A stretch of 64,000 nt of DNA. Source: Nocardioides glacieisoli (GTDB lineage: Bacteria; Actinomycetota; Actinomycetes; Propionibacteriales; Nocardioidaceae). The translations under genes were made by a program, and so were the position numbers. Shown one piece after another: positions 55,877-64,000 of the stretch. Position 1 is the stretch's first letter; each line of letters begins with the position of its first letter. The stretch is taken from assembly GCF_004137245.1 (NCBI RefSeq), contig NZ_SDWS01000006.1, positions 124,001 through 188,000 of the forward strand. Direction: 5' to 3'. The notes beneath the pieces were generated by a model that saw nothing but the letters and a program-made list of their open reading frames with translations, did not search any database and was not told the DNA's origin.

Positions 55877-56943
55877 CAGGCGAGCCCGGCGGCGGCGGCC
55901 GCGGCGTGCACGTCGGCGTCGACGACCGTGTCGACGATGTCGGAGTGGCTCTCGAGCGCGGTCGCGGTGTCCTTGAGCCCGTGTCCGGTCACGGTGATGA
56001 CGACGGACTTACCGGCGTAGGACTCGCCCGACGCCAGCTCGGCCAGCATCCCGGCCACGCCGGCGGCCGACGCGGGCTCGACGAAGACGCCGTCGCGACG
56101 GGCCAGCTCGGCCTGCGCGGCGAGGATCTGCGCGTCGCTGAGCGCGGCGAACCGACCCTCGGACTCCTTCGCAGCCATCTCGGCCAGGTGCCACGACGCC
56201 GGGTTGCCGACGCGGATCGCGGTGGCCTTGGTCTCGGGGTCGGGGAACGGCTCCCCCGTCACGAGGGGCGCCGCGCCCTCGGCCTGGAAGCCGCGCATCA
56301 CCGGTAGCCGCGACGCGCGGCCGAGCTCGGCGTACTGCTGGTAGCCGAGCCAGTAGGCGGCGATGTTGCCGGCGTTGCCCACGGGCAGGAGGTGGTAGTC
56401 GGGGGCGTCACCGAGGAAGTCGCACACCTCGAAGGACGCGGTCTTCTGGCCCTGGAGGCGGACCGGGTTGACCGAGTTGACCAGCGCCACCGGGTAGTCG
56501 CGGGCCAGGCCGCGGGCGAGGTCGAGGCAGTGGTCGAAGTTGCCGCGGACCATGATGATCCGGGCGCCGTGCACGACGGCCTGCGCCATCTTGCCGGCAG
56601 CGATCTTGCCCTCCGGGATCAGCACCAACGGCTGGAGGCCCGCCTTCGCGGCGTAGGCCGCCATCGAGGCCGACGTGTTGCCGGTCGACGCGCAGACGAC
56701 GGCCTCGGCGCCCTCGTGCTTGGCGACCGAGATGGCCGCGGTCATGCCGCGGTCCTTGAACGAGCCGGTCGGGTTGTTGGCCTCGACCTTCAGCCAGACC
56801 TCGCCGCCGGTGAGGCCGGAGAGCCACTCGGAGTGCACGAGCGGGGTGCCGCCCTCGCGGAGGGTGACCGCGACCAGGCCCTCCGGGAGGTCGAGCAGCT
56901 CGCGGTACTCCTCGATGACGCCCAACCACTGACCGTGTGCCAC
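55876..56943 (-). CDS. thrC: Threonine synthase
   Basis: This 355-residue PLP enzyme converts O-phosphohomoserine to threonine. The PLP lysine is in NPTGSFKDRGM (about residue 60); the phosphate-binding VGNAGNIAAYW and ASTGNTSASMAAYA are present. It overlaps hom and thrB by one base each, a tight operon. Confidence 0.96.
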   Translation of the reverse strand: MAHGQWLGVIEEYRELLDLPEGLVAVTLREGGTPLVHSEWLSGLTGGEVWLKVEANNPTGSFKDRGMTAAISVAKHEGAEAVVCASTGNTSASMAAYAAKAGLQPLVLIPEGKIAAGKMAQAVVHGARIIMVRGNFDHCLDLARGLARDYPVALVNSVNPVRLQGQKTASFEVCDFLGDAPDYHLLPVGNAGNIAAYWLGYQQYAELGRASRLPVMRGFQAEGAAPLVTGEPFPDPETKATAIRVGNPASWHLAEMAAKESEGRFAALSDAQILAAQAELARRDGVFVEPASAAGVAGMLAELASGESYAGKSVVITVTGHGLKDTATALESHSDIVDTVVDADVHAAAAAAGLA

Positions 56944-58250
56944 TACTCGTCCCCGCCTTCCACACGCATCACCGAGGTGACCTCGCGGACGATGTCCATG
57001 CTCCGGAGCTGCTCGACCGTCGCGGCCAGGGCGGCGTCGGGAGCGGCGTGGGAGACGACGACGAGCTGGGCGTCGGCCCCACGACCCTCCTGCCGCACGG
57101 TCTGGATCGACACGTCGTGGTCGGCGAACGCGTTCGCCACCGCGGCGAGAACGCCGGCGCGGTCATCGACGTCGATCGCCACGTGGTAGCGGGTGCGGGT
57201 CTCCCCCATCGGCTGCACCGCGCGGTCGGCGTAGGCCGACTCACCCATGCCACGGGTGCCGGCGAGCCGGTTGCGGGCGACCGTGACGAGGTCGCCGAGG
57301 ACGGCGCTCGCGGTCGGCGCACCGCCCGCGCCGGGGCCGTAGAACATCAGCTGGCCCGCGGCCTCGGACTCGACGAAGACGGCGTTGAAGGCCTCGCGCA
57401 CGCTGGCGAGCGGGTGGGTGCGCGGGATCATCGCCGGGTGCACGCGCGCGGCGACCTGGTCGCCGTTGGGTCCGGGCCGGAGCTCGCAGATCGCGAGCAG
57501 CTTCACGACCGAGCCCATGTCGCGGGCGCTCGCGACGTCGGCGGCGGTGACATCGGAGATGCCTTCGCGGTAGACGTCGGCGGCGGTCACCCGGGAGTGG
57601 AAGGCGAGGCTGGCGAGGATCGCGGCCTTGGCGGCGGCGTCGAAGCCCTCGACGTCGGCGGTCGGGTCGGCCTCGGCGTAGCCCAGCTCCTGGGCCTCCT
57701 CGAGGGCCTCGGAGAAGCCGGCGCCGGAGCTGTCCATCTTGTCGAGGATGAAGTTGGTGGTGCCGTTGACGATGCCGAGCACCCGGGTGACCTTGTCACC
57801 GGCGAGCGACTCGCGCAGCGGCCGCAGGATCGGGATCGCCCCGGCCACGGCTGCCTCGTAGTAGAGGTCGCGCTCGGCCTTCTCCGCCGCCTCGAACAGG
57901 GTCGGGCCGTCCTCCGCGAGCAGCGCCTTGTTGGCGGTCACGACGCTGGCGCCGTTGTCGAGCGCGGAGAGGATCAGCGTCCGGGCCGGCTCGATGCCGC
58001 CGATCACCTCGACCACCAGGTCGACGTCGGCACGGGCGACCAGTCCCGCGACGTCGGTCGTCAGCAGGCCGTCGGGCAGGTCGACGTCGCGCGGCGCGTC
58101 GAGACGGCGTACGCCGACCCCGACCAGCTCGACCGGCACACCCACCCGCGCCGTGAGGTCGTCGCTCTGCTCGGTCAGCAGCCGGACCACCTGGGACCCG
58201 ACCGCGCCGCAGCCGAGCACCGCCACCTTCAAGGTGCGCTTGTCGCTCAT
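56943..58250 (-). CDS. hom: Homoserine dehydrogenase with ACT domain
   Basis: The 435-residue protein has the NAD(P) loop VAVLGCGAVGSQVVRLL and the catalytic domain with NGTTNFILDKM and EADPTADVEGFDAAAK. The C-terminal ACT domain (about 350-430: TRYHVAIDVDDRAGVLAAVANAF) probably gives threonine feedback control. It reduces aspartate semialdehyde to homoserine and overlaps lysA by 4 bases. Confidence 0.96.
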   Translation of the reverse strand: MSDKRTLKVAVLGCGAVGSQVVRLLTEQSDDLTARVGVPVELVGVGVRRLDAPRDVDLPDGLLTTDVAGLVARADVDLVVEVIGGIEPARTLILSALDNGASVVTANKALLAEDGPTLFEAAEKAERDLYYEAAVAGAIPILRPLRESLAGDKVTRVLGIVNGTTNFILDKMDSSGAGFSEALEEAQELGYAEADPTADVEGFDAAAKAAILASLAFHSRVTAADVYREGISDVTAADVASARDMGSVVKLLAICELRPGPNGDQVAARVHPAMIPRTHPLASVREAFNAVFVESEAAGQLMFYGPGAGGAPTASAVLGDLVTVARNRLAGTRGMGESAYADRAVQPMGETRTRYHVAIDVDDRAGVLAAVANAFADHDVSIQTVRQEGRGADAQLVVVSHAAPDAALAATVEQLRSMDIVREVTSVMRVEGGDE

Positions 58251-59665
58251 GAGATCCCTACGTCGGTCGCCAACAGGTCGGCCTCAGTCTCTCGTCGCAG
58301 CACGGTGAAAGTCTTCCCGTCCCGAACTCCGATCACCGGAGGACGCAGGGCGTGGTTGTAGTTCGAGGCCATGGATCTGCAGTAGGCGCCCGTGCCGGGC
58401 ACTGCGACGAGGTCGCCGGGACGTACGTCGCCGGGCAGGAACTCGTCCTTGACGACGATGTCACCGGCCTCGCAGTGCTTGCCGACCACGCGGGCCAGCG
58501 CAGCGGGCGACGTGGACGCCCGGGAGGCGAGGGTCGCGGAGTAGTCGGCGTCGTAGAGGGCGGTGCGGATGTTGTCGCTCATCCCGCCGTCGACCGAGAC
58601 GTAGGAGCGGCGCGCACCGCCGTCGAGGGCGACCTCCTTGACCGTGCCGACCTCGTAGACGGTGCACATCGACGGGCCGACGATCGCCCGGCCGGGCTCG
58701 ATCGACAGCCGGGGGCGGTCGATGCCGAGCGCCCGGCACTCGTGCTCGACGATCTCCGACATGCCCGTCGCGAGCGTCTCGGGGTCCGACGGGTCGTCCT
58801 GGGTCGTGTAGGCGATGCCGAAGCCGCCGCCGAGGTCCATCTCGGGCATCACGACGTCGAGCTCGGTCGCGATCCGCGCGTGCAGTGCGAGCACCCGGCG
58901 GGCCGCTACCTCGAAGCCGGAGGTGTCGAAGATCTGGCTGCCGATGTGGGAGTGGAGGCCGAGCAGCCGGAGGCCCGGCGCGGCCAGCACCCGGCGTGCG
59001 GCCTCGAGCGCGTCGCCGCCGGCGATCGAGAAGCCGAACTTCTGGTCCTCGTGGGCGGTGGCGATGTACTCGTGGGTGTGCGCCTCGACGCCCGCCGTGA
59101 CCCGGACGAGCACGCCCGTGGTCCGGCCGAGCTCCGTCGTCACCGCGGCCAGCCGCTCGATCTCGTCGAACGAGTCGACGATGACGCGGCCCACGCCGAG
59201 CTCGACGGCCCGCTCGAGCTCGCCCAGCGTCTTGTTGTTGCCGTGGAAGCCGACCCGCTCCATCGGGAAGCCCGCGCGCTCCGCGACGGCCAGCTCGCCG
59301 CCGGAGCAGACGTCGAGCGAGAGCCCGTCCTCGGCCAGCCAGCGCGCCACGGTCGTGCAGAGGAACGCCTTGCCGGCGTAGTACACGTCGTAGTCGGAGA
59401 AGGCGTCGCGGAAGGCGCGGGCGCGGGCACGGAAGTCAGCCTCGTCGAGGACGTACGCCGGGGAGCCGTGCTCGCGCACGAGCTCGGGCAGCGGCACACC
59501 CCCGACCGCCAGCACGCCGTCGGTCTTGGTCGCCGTCCGCGACCAGAGGTGGTCGACGAGCGCGTTGGGGTCGGCCGGCTCACGGAGCCAGTGCGGACCT
59601 CCCGGCCTGTTCGAACGCAGGGCGCCGTCGGCGTGCGCCCAGCCGGACGGGTGTGCGGTGGGCAC
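58247..59665 (-). CDS. lysA: Diaminopimelate decarboxylase
   Basis: This 472-residue fold-III PLP enzyme makes lysine from meso-diaminopimelate. The PLP lysine is in YYAGKAFLC (about residue 98). HSHIGSQIFD, GGGFGIAY, EPGRAIVGP and GTGAYCRSMASNYN are all present. An N-terminal extension of about 45 residues is common in actinobacteria. It starts 6 bases behind argS. Confidence 0.96.
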   Translation of the reverse strand: MPTAHPSGWAHADGALRSNRPGGPHWLREPADPNALVDHLWSRTATKTDGVLAVGGVPLPELVREHGSPAYVLDEADFRARARAFRDAFSDYDVYYAGKAFLCTTVARWLAEDGLSLDVCSGGELAVAERAGFPMERVGFHGNNKTLGELERAVELGVGRVIVDSFDEIERLAAVTTELGRTTGVLVRVTAGVEAHTHEYIATAHEDQKFGFSIAGGDALEAARRVLAAPGLRLLGLHSHIGSQIFDTSGFEVAARRVLALHARIATELDVVMPEMDLGGGFGIAYTTQDDPSDPETLATGMSEIVEHECRALGIDRPRLSIEPGRAIVGPSMCTVYEVGTVKEVALDGGARRSYVSVDGGMSDNIRTALYDADYSATLASRASTSPAALARVVGKHCEAGDIVVKDEFLPGDVRPGDLVAVPGTGAYCRSMASNYNHALRPPVIGVRDGKTFTVLRRETEADLLATDVGIS

Positions 59666-59671
59666 GCCCGC

Positions 59672-61327
59672 TCACATCCGCTCGGGAGCGGAGACGCCGA
59701 GGAGGAACAGGCCGTTGGCGAGCACCACCCGGGTCGCGTCGACCAGCATCAGCCGTGCCCGGTGGAGATCACCCGTCTCCTCGTCGCCGCGCGGGAGCAC
59801 CCGGCAGGCGTCGTAGAAGCGGTGATAGGTGCCGGCGAGCTCCTCGAGATAGCGCGCCACCCGGTGCGGCTCGCGCAGCTCGGCGGCCGCCTTGACCACC
59901 CGCGGGAACTCGGCGAGCGCGCGCAGCAGCTCGCCCTCCTTCTCGTGGGTCAGCAGCTCGGGGTGCGACTCCGCGACGACGCCCAGGTCGGCCGCGTTGC
60001 GCATCAGGCTGGCGACGCGGGCGTGGGCGTACTGCACGGTGAAGACCGGGTTGTCATTCGTCGCCTTCGCCCAGAGGTCGAGGTCGATGTCGATGGGTGA
60101 GTCGGAGTGGTAGCGGGCGAGCGCGTAGCGGCTCGCGTCGACCCCGATCGCGTCGACGAGGTCGTCGATCGACACGACCGTGCCGTTGCGCTTCGACATC
60201 CGCATCGGCTGGCCGTCCTTGAGCAGGTTGACCATCTGGCCGATGAGGATCTCGAGGTTCTTGCCCGGCTCGTCGCCGAAGGCGCTGCACATCGCGTTCA
60301 TCCGGCCGACGTAGCCGTGGTGGTCGGCGCCGAGCATGATGAAGCAGCGGTCGAAGCCCCGCTCGCGCTTGTCGAGGTAGTAGCCGAGGTCGCCGGAGAT
60401 GTAGGCAGTCGTGCCGTTGGACCGGATGATCACGCGGTCCTTGTCGTCGCCGAACTGCTCGGTGCGCAGCCAGAGCGCGCCGTCCTCGGTGTAGGTGTTG
60501 CCCATCTCGGTGAGCCGTTCGATGGCGCGCTCGACCGCGCCGGAGTCGTGGAGCGACTTCTCGTGGAAGTAGACGTCGAAGTCGACCCCGAAGTCCTGCA
60601 ACGACTTCTTGATCTCGGCGAACATCATGTCGACACCGACCTGGCGGAAGACCTCCTGCGCGGCCTCGTCGTCGAGGTCCTTGACGTCGGGGCGCTCCTG
60701 CACGATCGCGGCGGCGATGTCGTGGATGTACTGACCGCCGTAGCCGTCCTCCGGGGCCGGGCGGCCCTGGGCGCTCGCGAGAAGCGAGGAGCTGAAGCGG
60801 TCGATCTGGGCGCCGTGGTCGTTGAAGTAGTACTCCCGGGTGACGTCGGCGCCGGTCTTCTCGAAGATCCGGCCGAGCGCGTCGCCGACCGCGGCCCAGC
60901 GGACCCCGCCGAGGTGGAGCGGGCCGGTCGGGTTGGCGGAGACGAACTCGAGGTTGATCTTCTCGCCCGCGAACGCGTCGGAGGAGCCGTACGCCTCACC
61001 TGCCGCGACGACGTCGGCCGCGACCTGGCCCTGGGCACCCGCCTCGACGGTGATGTTGAGGAAGCCCGGCCCGGCGACCTCGACGTCGCTCACGCCGTCG
61101 GAGGCCCGGAGCTGGTCGGCGACGAGGTCGGCGAAGGCGCGGGGATTCGTGCCAGCCTTCTTGGCGAGCTGGAGCGCGACGTTGGTGGCGTAGTCGCCGT
61201 GACCCTTCTGCCGGGGTCGCTCCACCGTGACCTCGGTCGGCACGCCGTCAGGGAGCGTGATCGCGCCGTCGGCCACGAGGGCCGCCAGCGCATCGACGAT
61301 GGTCGCGGAGAGCTGCTCTGGGTTCAC
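59672..61327 (-). CDS. argS: Arginyl-tRNA synthetase
   Basis: This 551-residue class I synthetase has the additional N-terminal domain ([17 protein letters not shown]), [15 protein letters not shown] in place of [20 protein letters not shown] as the KMSKS-type loop and the C-terminal DALR anticodon domain ending [12 protein letters not shown]. It heads the lysA-hom-thrCB operon. Confidence 0.97.
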   Translation of the reverse strand: MNPEQLSATIVDALAALVADGAITLPDGVPTEVTVERPRQKGHGDYATNVALQLAKKAGTNPRAFADLVADQLRASDGVSDVEVAGPGFLNITVEAGAQGQVAADVVAAGEAYGSSDAFAGEKINLEFVSANPTGPLHLGGVRWAAVGDALGRIFEKTGADVTREYYFNDHGAQIDRFSSSLLASAQGRPAPEDGYGGQYIHDIAAAIVQERPDVKDLDDEAAQEVFRQVGVDMMFAEIKKSLQDFGVDFDVYFHEKSLHDSGAVERAIERLTEMGNTYTEDGALWLRTEQFGDDKDRVIIRSNGTTAYISGDLGYYLDKRERGFDRCFIMLGADHHGYVGRMNAMCSAFGDEPGKNLEILIGQMVNLLKDGQPMRMSKRNGTVVSIDDLVDAIGVDASRYALARYHSDSPIDIDLDLWAKATNDNPVFTVQYAHARVASLMRNAADLGVVAESHPELLTHEKEGELLRALAEFPRVVKAAAELREPHRVARYLEELAGTYHRFYDACRVLPRGDEETGDLHRARLMLVDATRVVLANGLFLLGVSAPERM

Positions 61328-61385
61328 CCACCAAGCCTATCGGCGGCCCACCCGTGCGACCGAACCGATATCGAGCGGTGACCAC

Positions 61386-61391
61386 TAGGGT
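61386..61391 (+). promoter_or_regulatory. Leaderless -10 box of the thioesterase gene
   Basis: TAGGGT lies 8 bases before GTG 61400. Confidence 0.4.
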
Positions 61392-61399
61392 TCCCCTCT

Positions 61400-61897
61400 G
61401 TGACGACGCACCCGACCTACGACCAGCTGATCGACCTCCCGGCCTACGTGGAGCAGCCGGTGCCGATGCCCTTCGAGGACATCAACGGCCACCTCAACGT
61501 CCGCCACTACATCGGCATCGCCAGCGAGGGCCTCGACGAGTCGCTCGTCGAGGTCGGGATCCCGACGATGTGGCCGCTGACCCACGGGCAGGCGTGCTTC
61601 ACCGCCGAGCACCACGTGACCTACCTCAACGAGCTGCGCACCGGGGACGAGATGTCGGCCCGTGTCCGCCTGCTCGGGCGCTCCGAGCGCGCCGGCCACG
61701 CGCTGGTCTACCTGCTCGACCACACCCACCAGCAGGTGGCGTGCGTGGTCGAGGAGGTCTTCCTCCACATCGACCTCGAGACCCGTCGTACGGCGCCGTG
61801 GCCGCAGGAGATCGCGGACGCGATGGACGCCCGGGTCGCCGAGCACGCCGCGCTCGCCTTCGAGTCCCCCACCTCGGGATCGCTCGGCCTGCGCTGA
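61400..61897 (+). CDS. Hotdog-fold acyl-CoA thioesterase
   Basis: This 165-residue protein has the 4-hydroxybenzoyl-CoA thioesterase-type layout: PFEDINGHLNVRHYIGIASEG (Asp/His active-site region with NxRxY), ACFTAEHHVTYLNELRTGDEM and HQQVACVVEEVFLHIDLETRR. It should hydrolyse an acyl-CoA; the chain specificity is unknown. It is divergent from argS by 72 bp. Confidence 0.82.
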   Translation: MTTHPTYDQLIDLPAYVEQPVPMPFEDINGHLNVRHYIGIASEGLDESLVEVGIPTMWPLTHGQACFTAEHHVTYLNELRTGDEMSARVRLLGRSERAGHALVYLLDHTHQQVACVVEEVFLHIDLETRRTAPWPQEIADAMDARVAEHAALAFESPTSGSLGLR

Positions 61898-61969
61898 GGT
61901 TCCAGCCGGTTGGGTGACCACGTCGGACGACCGGTAGTCTTCAGCGCGCATCGGCTCAGGCCGGTGCGG

Positions 61970-62042
61970 GCCTCCGTAGCTCAGGGGATAGAGCACTGGT
62001 TTCCGGTACCAGGTGCCGCAGGTTCGAATCCTGCCGGAGGCG
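61970..62042 (+). tRNA. tRNA-Arg (anticodon CCG)
   Basis: A complete 73-base cloverleaf is present. Acceptor arms are GCCTCCG (61970-61976) and CGGAGGC (62035-62041) with discriminator G. The D arm is GCTC-AGGGGATA-GAGC. The anticodon arm is CTGGT-TTCCGGT-ACCAG with CCG in the loop, and the T arm is GCAGG-TTCGAAT-CCTGC. The CCA end is not encoded. Confidence 0.95.
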
Positions 62043-62052
62043 CCCAGATTCT

Positions 62053-62949
62053 TCAGCAGTGCCGCAACGCAGCGTCGGTGCGCGCCTCGCGGCCGAGCCG
62101 CCGGGCCTGGGCGACATCGGGGAAGACCACGCTCGCGGCGCCGACGAACCCGATCCGGCCGCGGACCACGCAGGTGGTGATCTTGCGGGGGTCGACCTGG
62201 GCGACGGCCTGCGCGAGCTCGAAGAGCTCGGCGGGCGAGGCGTTGGTCGCCATGTGCTCCAGGACTGTCATCACGCCGCGCTCGATGAAGCCGGGCCTCG
62301 ATGCCTGCGAGCGGATCCGGGCGTGGATGCCGCGCAGCGTGCGCTGCTGGTTCGCCGAGCGGTCGAAGTCGCCCCCGGCCAGGCCGTAGCGGATGCGGGA
62401 GAAGGCCATCGAGTTGTAGCCGTCGAGGTGGATCCGGCCCTTCGCGAACCCCTCCTTCTTGAGGTTGGGGTCGGAGAACCGGCGCGGGTTGGTGACGGTG
62501 ATGCCGCCGATGTCGTCGACCATGTCCTCGAAGAACGGGAAGCGCGTCACCATCACGTAGTCGGGCTCGATGCCGATGAGGTTGCGCATCGCGCCCGCCA
62601 TGCCCTGCGGGCCGGCGAAGTAGAGGGCGGCGTTGATCTTCTCGCGACCGTGGCCGGGGATGCTGACCCACGAGTCGCGGGGCACGCCGATCGCCGTGGC
62701 CGACCCGGTGCGGGTGTTGATGCCGACCAGCTGGAGTGCGTCGCCGCGTGCGCGCCGCATGTCCTGACCGGGACGCGCGTCCGAGCCGATGGCGAGGATC
62801 CAGACGACGTCCGATCCCCCGACCGCGACGCCCTGGGCGTGCCGGATCTTGACCAGGCTGACGTCGGTCGGCTGCACGGTCGACTGGGGTACGACGACCG
62901 CGGTGACCGCCAGGACGGCGGCCAGGGCGAGTGCCCGGAGACCCTTCAC
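62053..62949 (-). CDS. LytR-CpsA-Psr (LCP) family protein
   Basis: This 298-residue exported protein has an N-terminal signal-anchor helix (about 5-22). The LCP domain follows with ILAIGSDARPG, MRRARGDALQLVGIN, IGVPRDSWVSIPGHGREKINAAL and FDRSANQQRTLRGI; the arginines that hold the polyprenyl pyrophosphate are visible. Such enzymes attach wall polymers to peptidoglycan. The GTG start overlaps the preceding lipoprotein gene by 4 bases, so the two are coupled. Confidence 0.88.
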   Translation of the reverse strand: MKGLRALALAAVLAVTAVVVPQSTVQPTDVSLVKIRHAQGVAVGGSDVVWILAIGSDARPGQDMRRARGDALQLVGINTRTGSATAIGVPRDSWVSIPGHGREKINAALYFAGPQGMAGAMRNLIGIEPDYVMVTRFPFFEDMVDDIGGITVTNPRRFSDPNLKKEGFAKGRIHLDGYNSMAFSRIRYGLAGGDFDRSANQQRTLRGIHARIRSQASRPGFIERGVMTVLEHMATNASPAELFELAQAVAQVDPRKITTCVVRGRIGFVGAASVVFPDVAQARRLGREARTDAALRHC

Positions 62950-63536
62950 TTCGATCCCTTCGCGACGTCGTAGCCGAAGATCCGCCAGGCGCCCCGCTTG
63001 CGGATGAGGAACAGGCGGCCGCGGACGGTCGTGGTCGCGGCCCTGTCCCCGCTGCTGTCGAACCGCAGGACGACGTGGGCCGTCACGGTGCGCGCCTGCT
63101 TGCCGGTGGCGAGGATGTCGAGCGACACCACCTTGCGGGTCGCGCTCACGGAGTCGATGTGCGGGCCCCGGGTCTGGTTGGTCAGGAGTGCCTTGTCGCT
63201 GCGAGCGCGCTTCTCGGCACCGGCGGTGAAGCCGGGGAACGCGGACGGGAAGGAGCTGCGGGGGTAGGTGCCCCCGAGGTAGGCGGCGTCCCACCAGCGG
63301 TCGACGACCTTGCCCACCTGCAGGCGCACGGCCTTGCGACGCGCGTCGGGCAGCCGGCCGTGGACCCGGTGGATCCTGGCCGTCGTCGGCACCGGCGGGT
63401 GCGCGGCGAGACTGGCCTGCGCGTCGTTGCGGCTGATCCGCTCGGGCGAGGCCGACGGGTCCGAGCCGGACGTGCAGGCAGTGCCGGTGAGGGCGAGGAC
63501 GACAGCGAGCGCGAGGCCCGCACAGCGGCGTGGCAT
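62946..63536 (-). CDS. Probable lipoprotein partner of the LCP protein
   Basis: The 196-residue protein has a signal peptide (MPRRCAGLALAVVLALTGTACTSG); the cysteine at about residue 21 fits a relaxed lipobox (GTAC). The mature part has helices (RISRNDAQASLAAH, RRKAVRLQVGKVVDRWWDAAYLGGTYP) and C-terminal strands (TAHVVLRFDSS, RLFLIRKRGAWRIFGYDVAKGSK), a layout like small NTF2-type extracellular domains. Function unknown. GGAG precedes ATG 63536. Confidence 0.75.
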   Translation of the reverse strand: MPRRCAGLALAVVLALTGTACTSGSDPSASPERISRNDAQASLAAHPPVPTTARIHRVHGRLPDARRKAVRLQVGKVVDRWWDAAYLGGTYPRSSFPSAFPGFTAGAEKRARSDKALLTNQTRGPHIDSVSATRKVVSLDILATGKQARTVTAHVVLRFDSSGDRAATTTVRGRLFLIRKRGAWRIFGYDVAKGSK

Positions 63537-63693
63537 GGGAACTCCGGGGCCAAATACGACAATGACTAGTGGTGTGGTCGACACCATGCCTCACGAGGCG
63601 AGCCCGGCCCTGCATTTGCGTGCGTGTGCGACTAGCCTTGTCGACGAGTTGTCCATCACTCGCGCGAAGAGATCTGGAAGAGGCGAAAGAAGC

Positions 63694-64000
63694 GTGGCGC
63701 AGTCCCCGAACGGGCAGTCCGGCAACCAGTCCTCGGTTGCACCGTCATCTGACCTGGGAGCCAACGAGTGGCTCGTGGAGGAGATGAAGGAGCAGTACGA
63801 CAAGGACCCCGCGAGCGTGGGCCCGGAGTGGGCGACCTACTTCGGCAACGGGAGCGCTCCGGCGCCCGCCGCGCAGAAGGCACCCGCGCAGGCAGCCGCG
63901 AAGGCACCCCAGAAGGCACCTGAGAAGGCTGCCGTCGCCGCCGCGCCGAAGCAGGAGACGAAGCCCGCCGCGAAGCCCGCCGAGCAGGCAGCCGAGAAGC
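63694..64000 (+). CDS. kgd: Multifunctional 2-oxoglutarate decarboxylase/dehydrogenase E1 (5' part)
   Basis: Only the first 102 codons are inside the window. The segment DLGANEWLVEEMKEQYDKDP followed by VGPEWATYFG is the N-terminal E1o recruitment helix of the actinobacterial OdhA/Kgd protein. An Ala/Pro/Lys-rich linker starting at about residue 54 leads to the E2-like domain expected beyond the edge. The enzyme belongs to the TCA cycle. The GTG start has GAAAGAAG upstream. A TAGCCT -10-like box lies about 60 bases upstream. Confidence 0.88.
   Translation, partial: MAQSPNGQSGNQSSVAPSSDLGANEWLVEEMKEQYDKDPASVGPEWATYFGNGSAPAPAAQKAPAQAAAKAPQKAPEKAAVAAAPKQETKPAAKPAEQAAEK

Overview
The window is a contiguous piece of a very GC-rich actinobacterial chromosome, most likely Nocardioides or a close relative (Propionibacteriales). 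This is inferred from extreme GC bias at third codon positions, many GTG starts, NucS instead of MutS/MutL mismatch repair, a DUF2550 gene behind the ATP synthase operon, and the gene order argS-lysA-hom-thrC-thrB-rho-rpmE-prfA-prmC-tsaC-(WecA-like)-atp, which is typical of high-GC Gram-positives. No rRNA, IS element, prophage or CRISPR was seen. One tRNA (Arg, CCG) is present.

Layout. Positions 1-2790 carry a secreted cupredoxin-like protein (cut by the window edge) divergent from a multicopper oxidase. Positions 2815-9345 hold a Nudix protein, pyruvate phosphate dikinase (ppdK) with an apparent one-base frameshift, a thioredoxin/TPR protein, a GtrA membrane protein, a degenerate SDR and a small hypothetical. 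Positions 9537-13721 hold meaB, a thiolase, methylmalonyl-CoA epimerase and crotonyl-CoA carboxylase/reductase. Together with a fused 3-hydroxyacyl-CoA dehydrogenase (24733-26526), an ethylmalonyl-CoA mutase (31818-33824) and a cobalamin adenosyltransferase (34369-34962), they cover most of the butyryl/ethylmalonyl-CoA route for acetyl-CoA assimilation, scattered over 25 kb. Positions 13870-24728 carry a DivIVA-like coiled-coil protein, an AI-2E family permease, a divergent CGNR regulator/EamA exporter pair, a hydrolase, an MFS transporter and a large LuxR-type ATPase regulator. Positions 26573-31784 hold a GNAT-MOSC fusion, nucS, small proteins, a DnaQ-like nuclease, a Lys/Cys-rich miniprotein behind an iron-box-like site, a phosphatase and a D-amino-acid oxidase. 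Positions 31818-40845 hold the mutase, a STAS protein, the adenosyltransferase, a SWIM/SNF2 helicase, an MFS/LacI divergent pair and DUF2550.

Positions 40932-61327 are a long minus-strand block of core genes: the F1Fo ATP synthase operon with two AtpI/AtpZ-like proteins, then the WecA-like transferase, tsaC, prmC, prfA, rpmE, rho, thrB, thrC, hom, lysA and argS (reading from low to high coordinates; transcription runs the other way). The right end carries a thioesterase, the tRNA, an LCP-family protein with a partner lipoprotein, and the start of the 2-oxoglutarate decarboxylase/dehydrogenase gene kgd (cut by the window).

Most unusual observations: (1) the rho gene sits in its normal place, but its product lacks the P-loop lysine, the catalytic glutamate and the arginine finger, so it looks like an ATPase-dead Rho with a long disordered insertion; (2) a cluster of palindromic repeats fills the 28559-28915 gap; (3) nucS is preceded by a five-codon leaderless ORF whose stop overlaps its start codon; (4) ppdK has lost one G in a G-run just before its catalytic cysteine segment. 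Residue numbers are from my own reading. Family comparisons are from memory and no database search was run.
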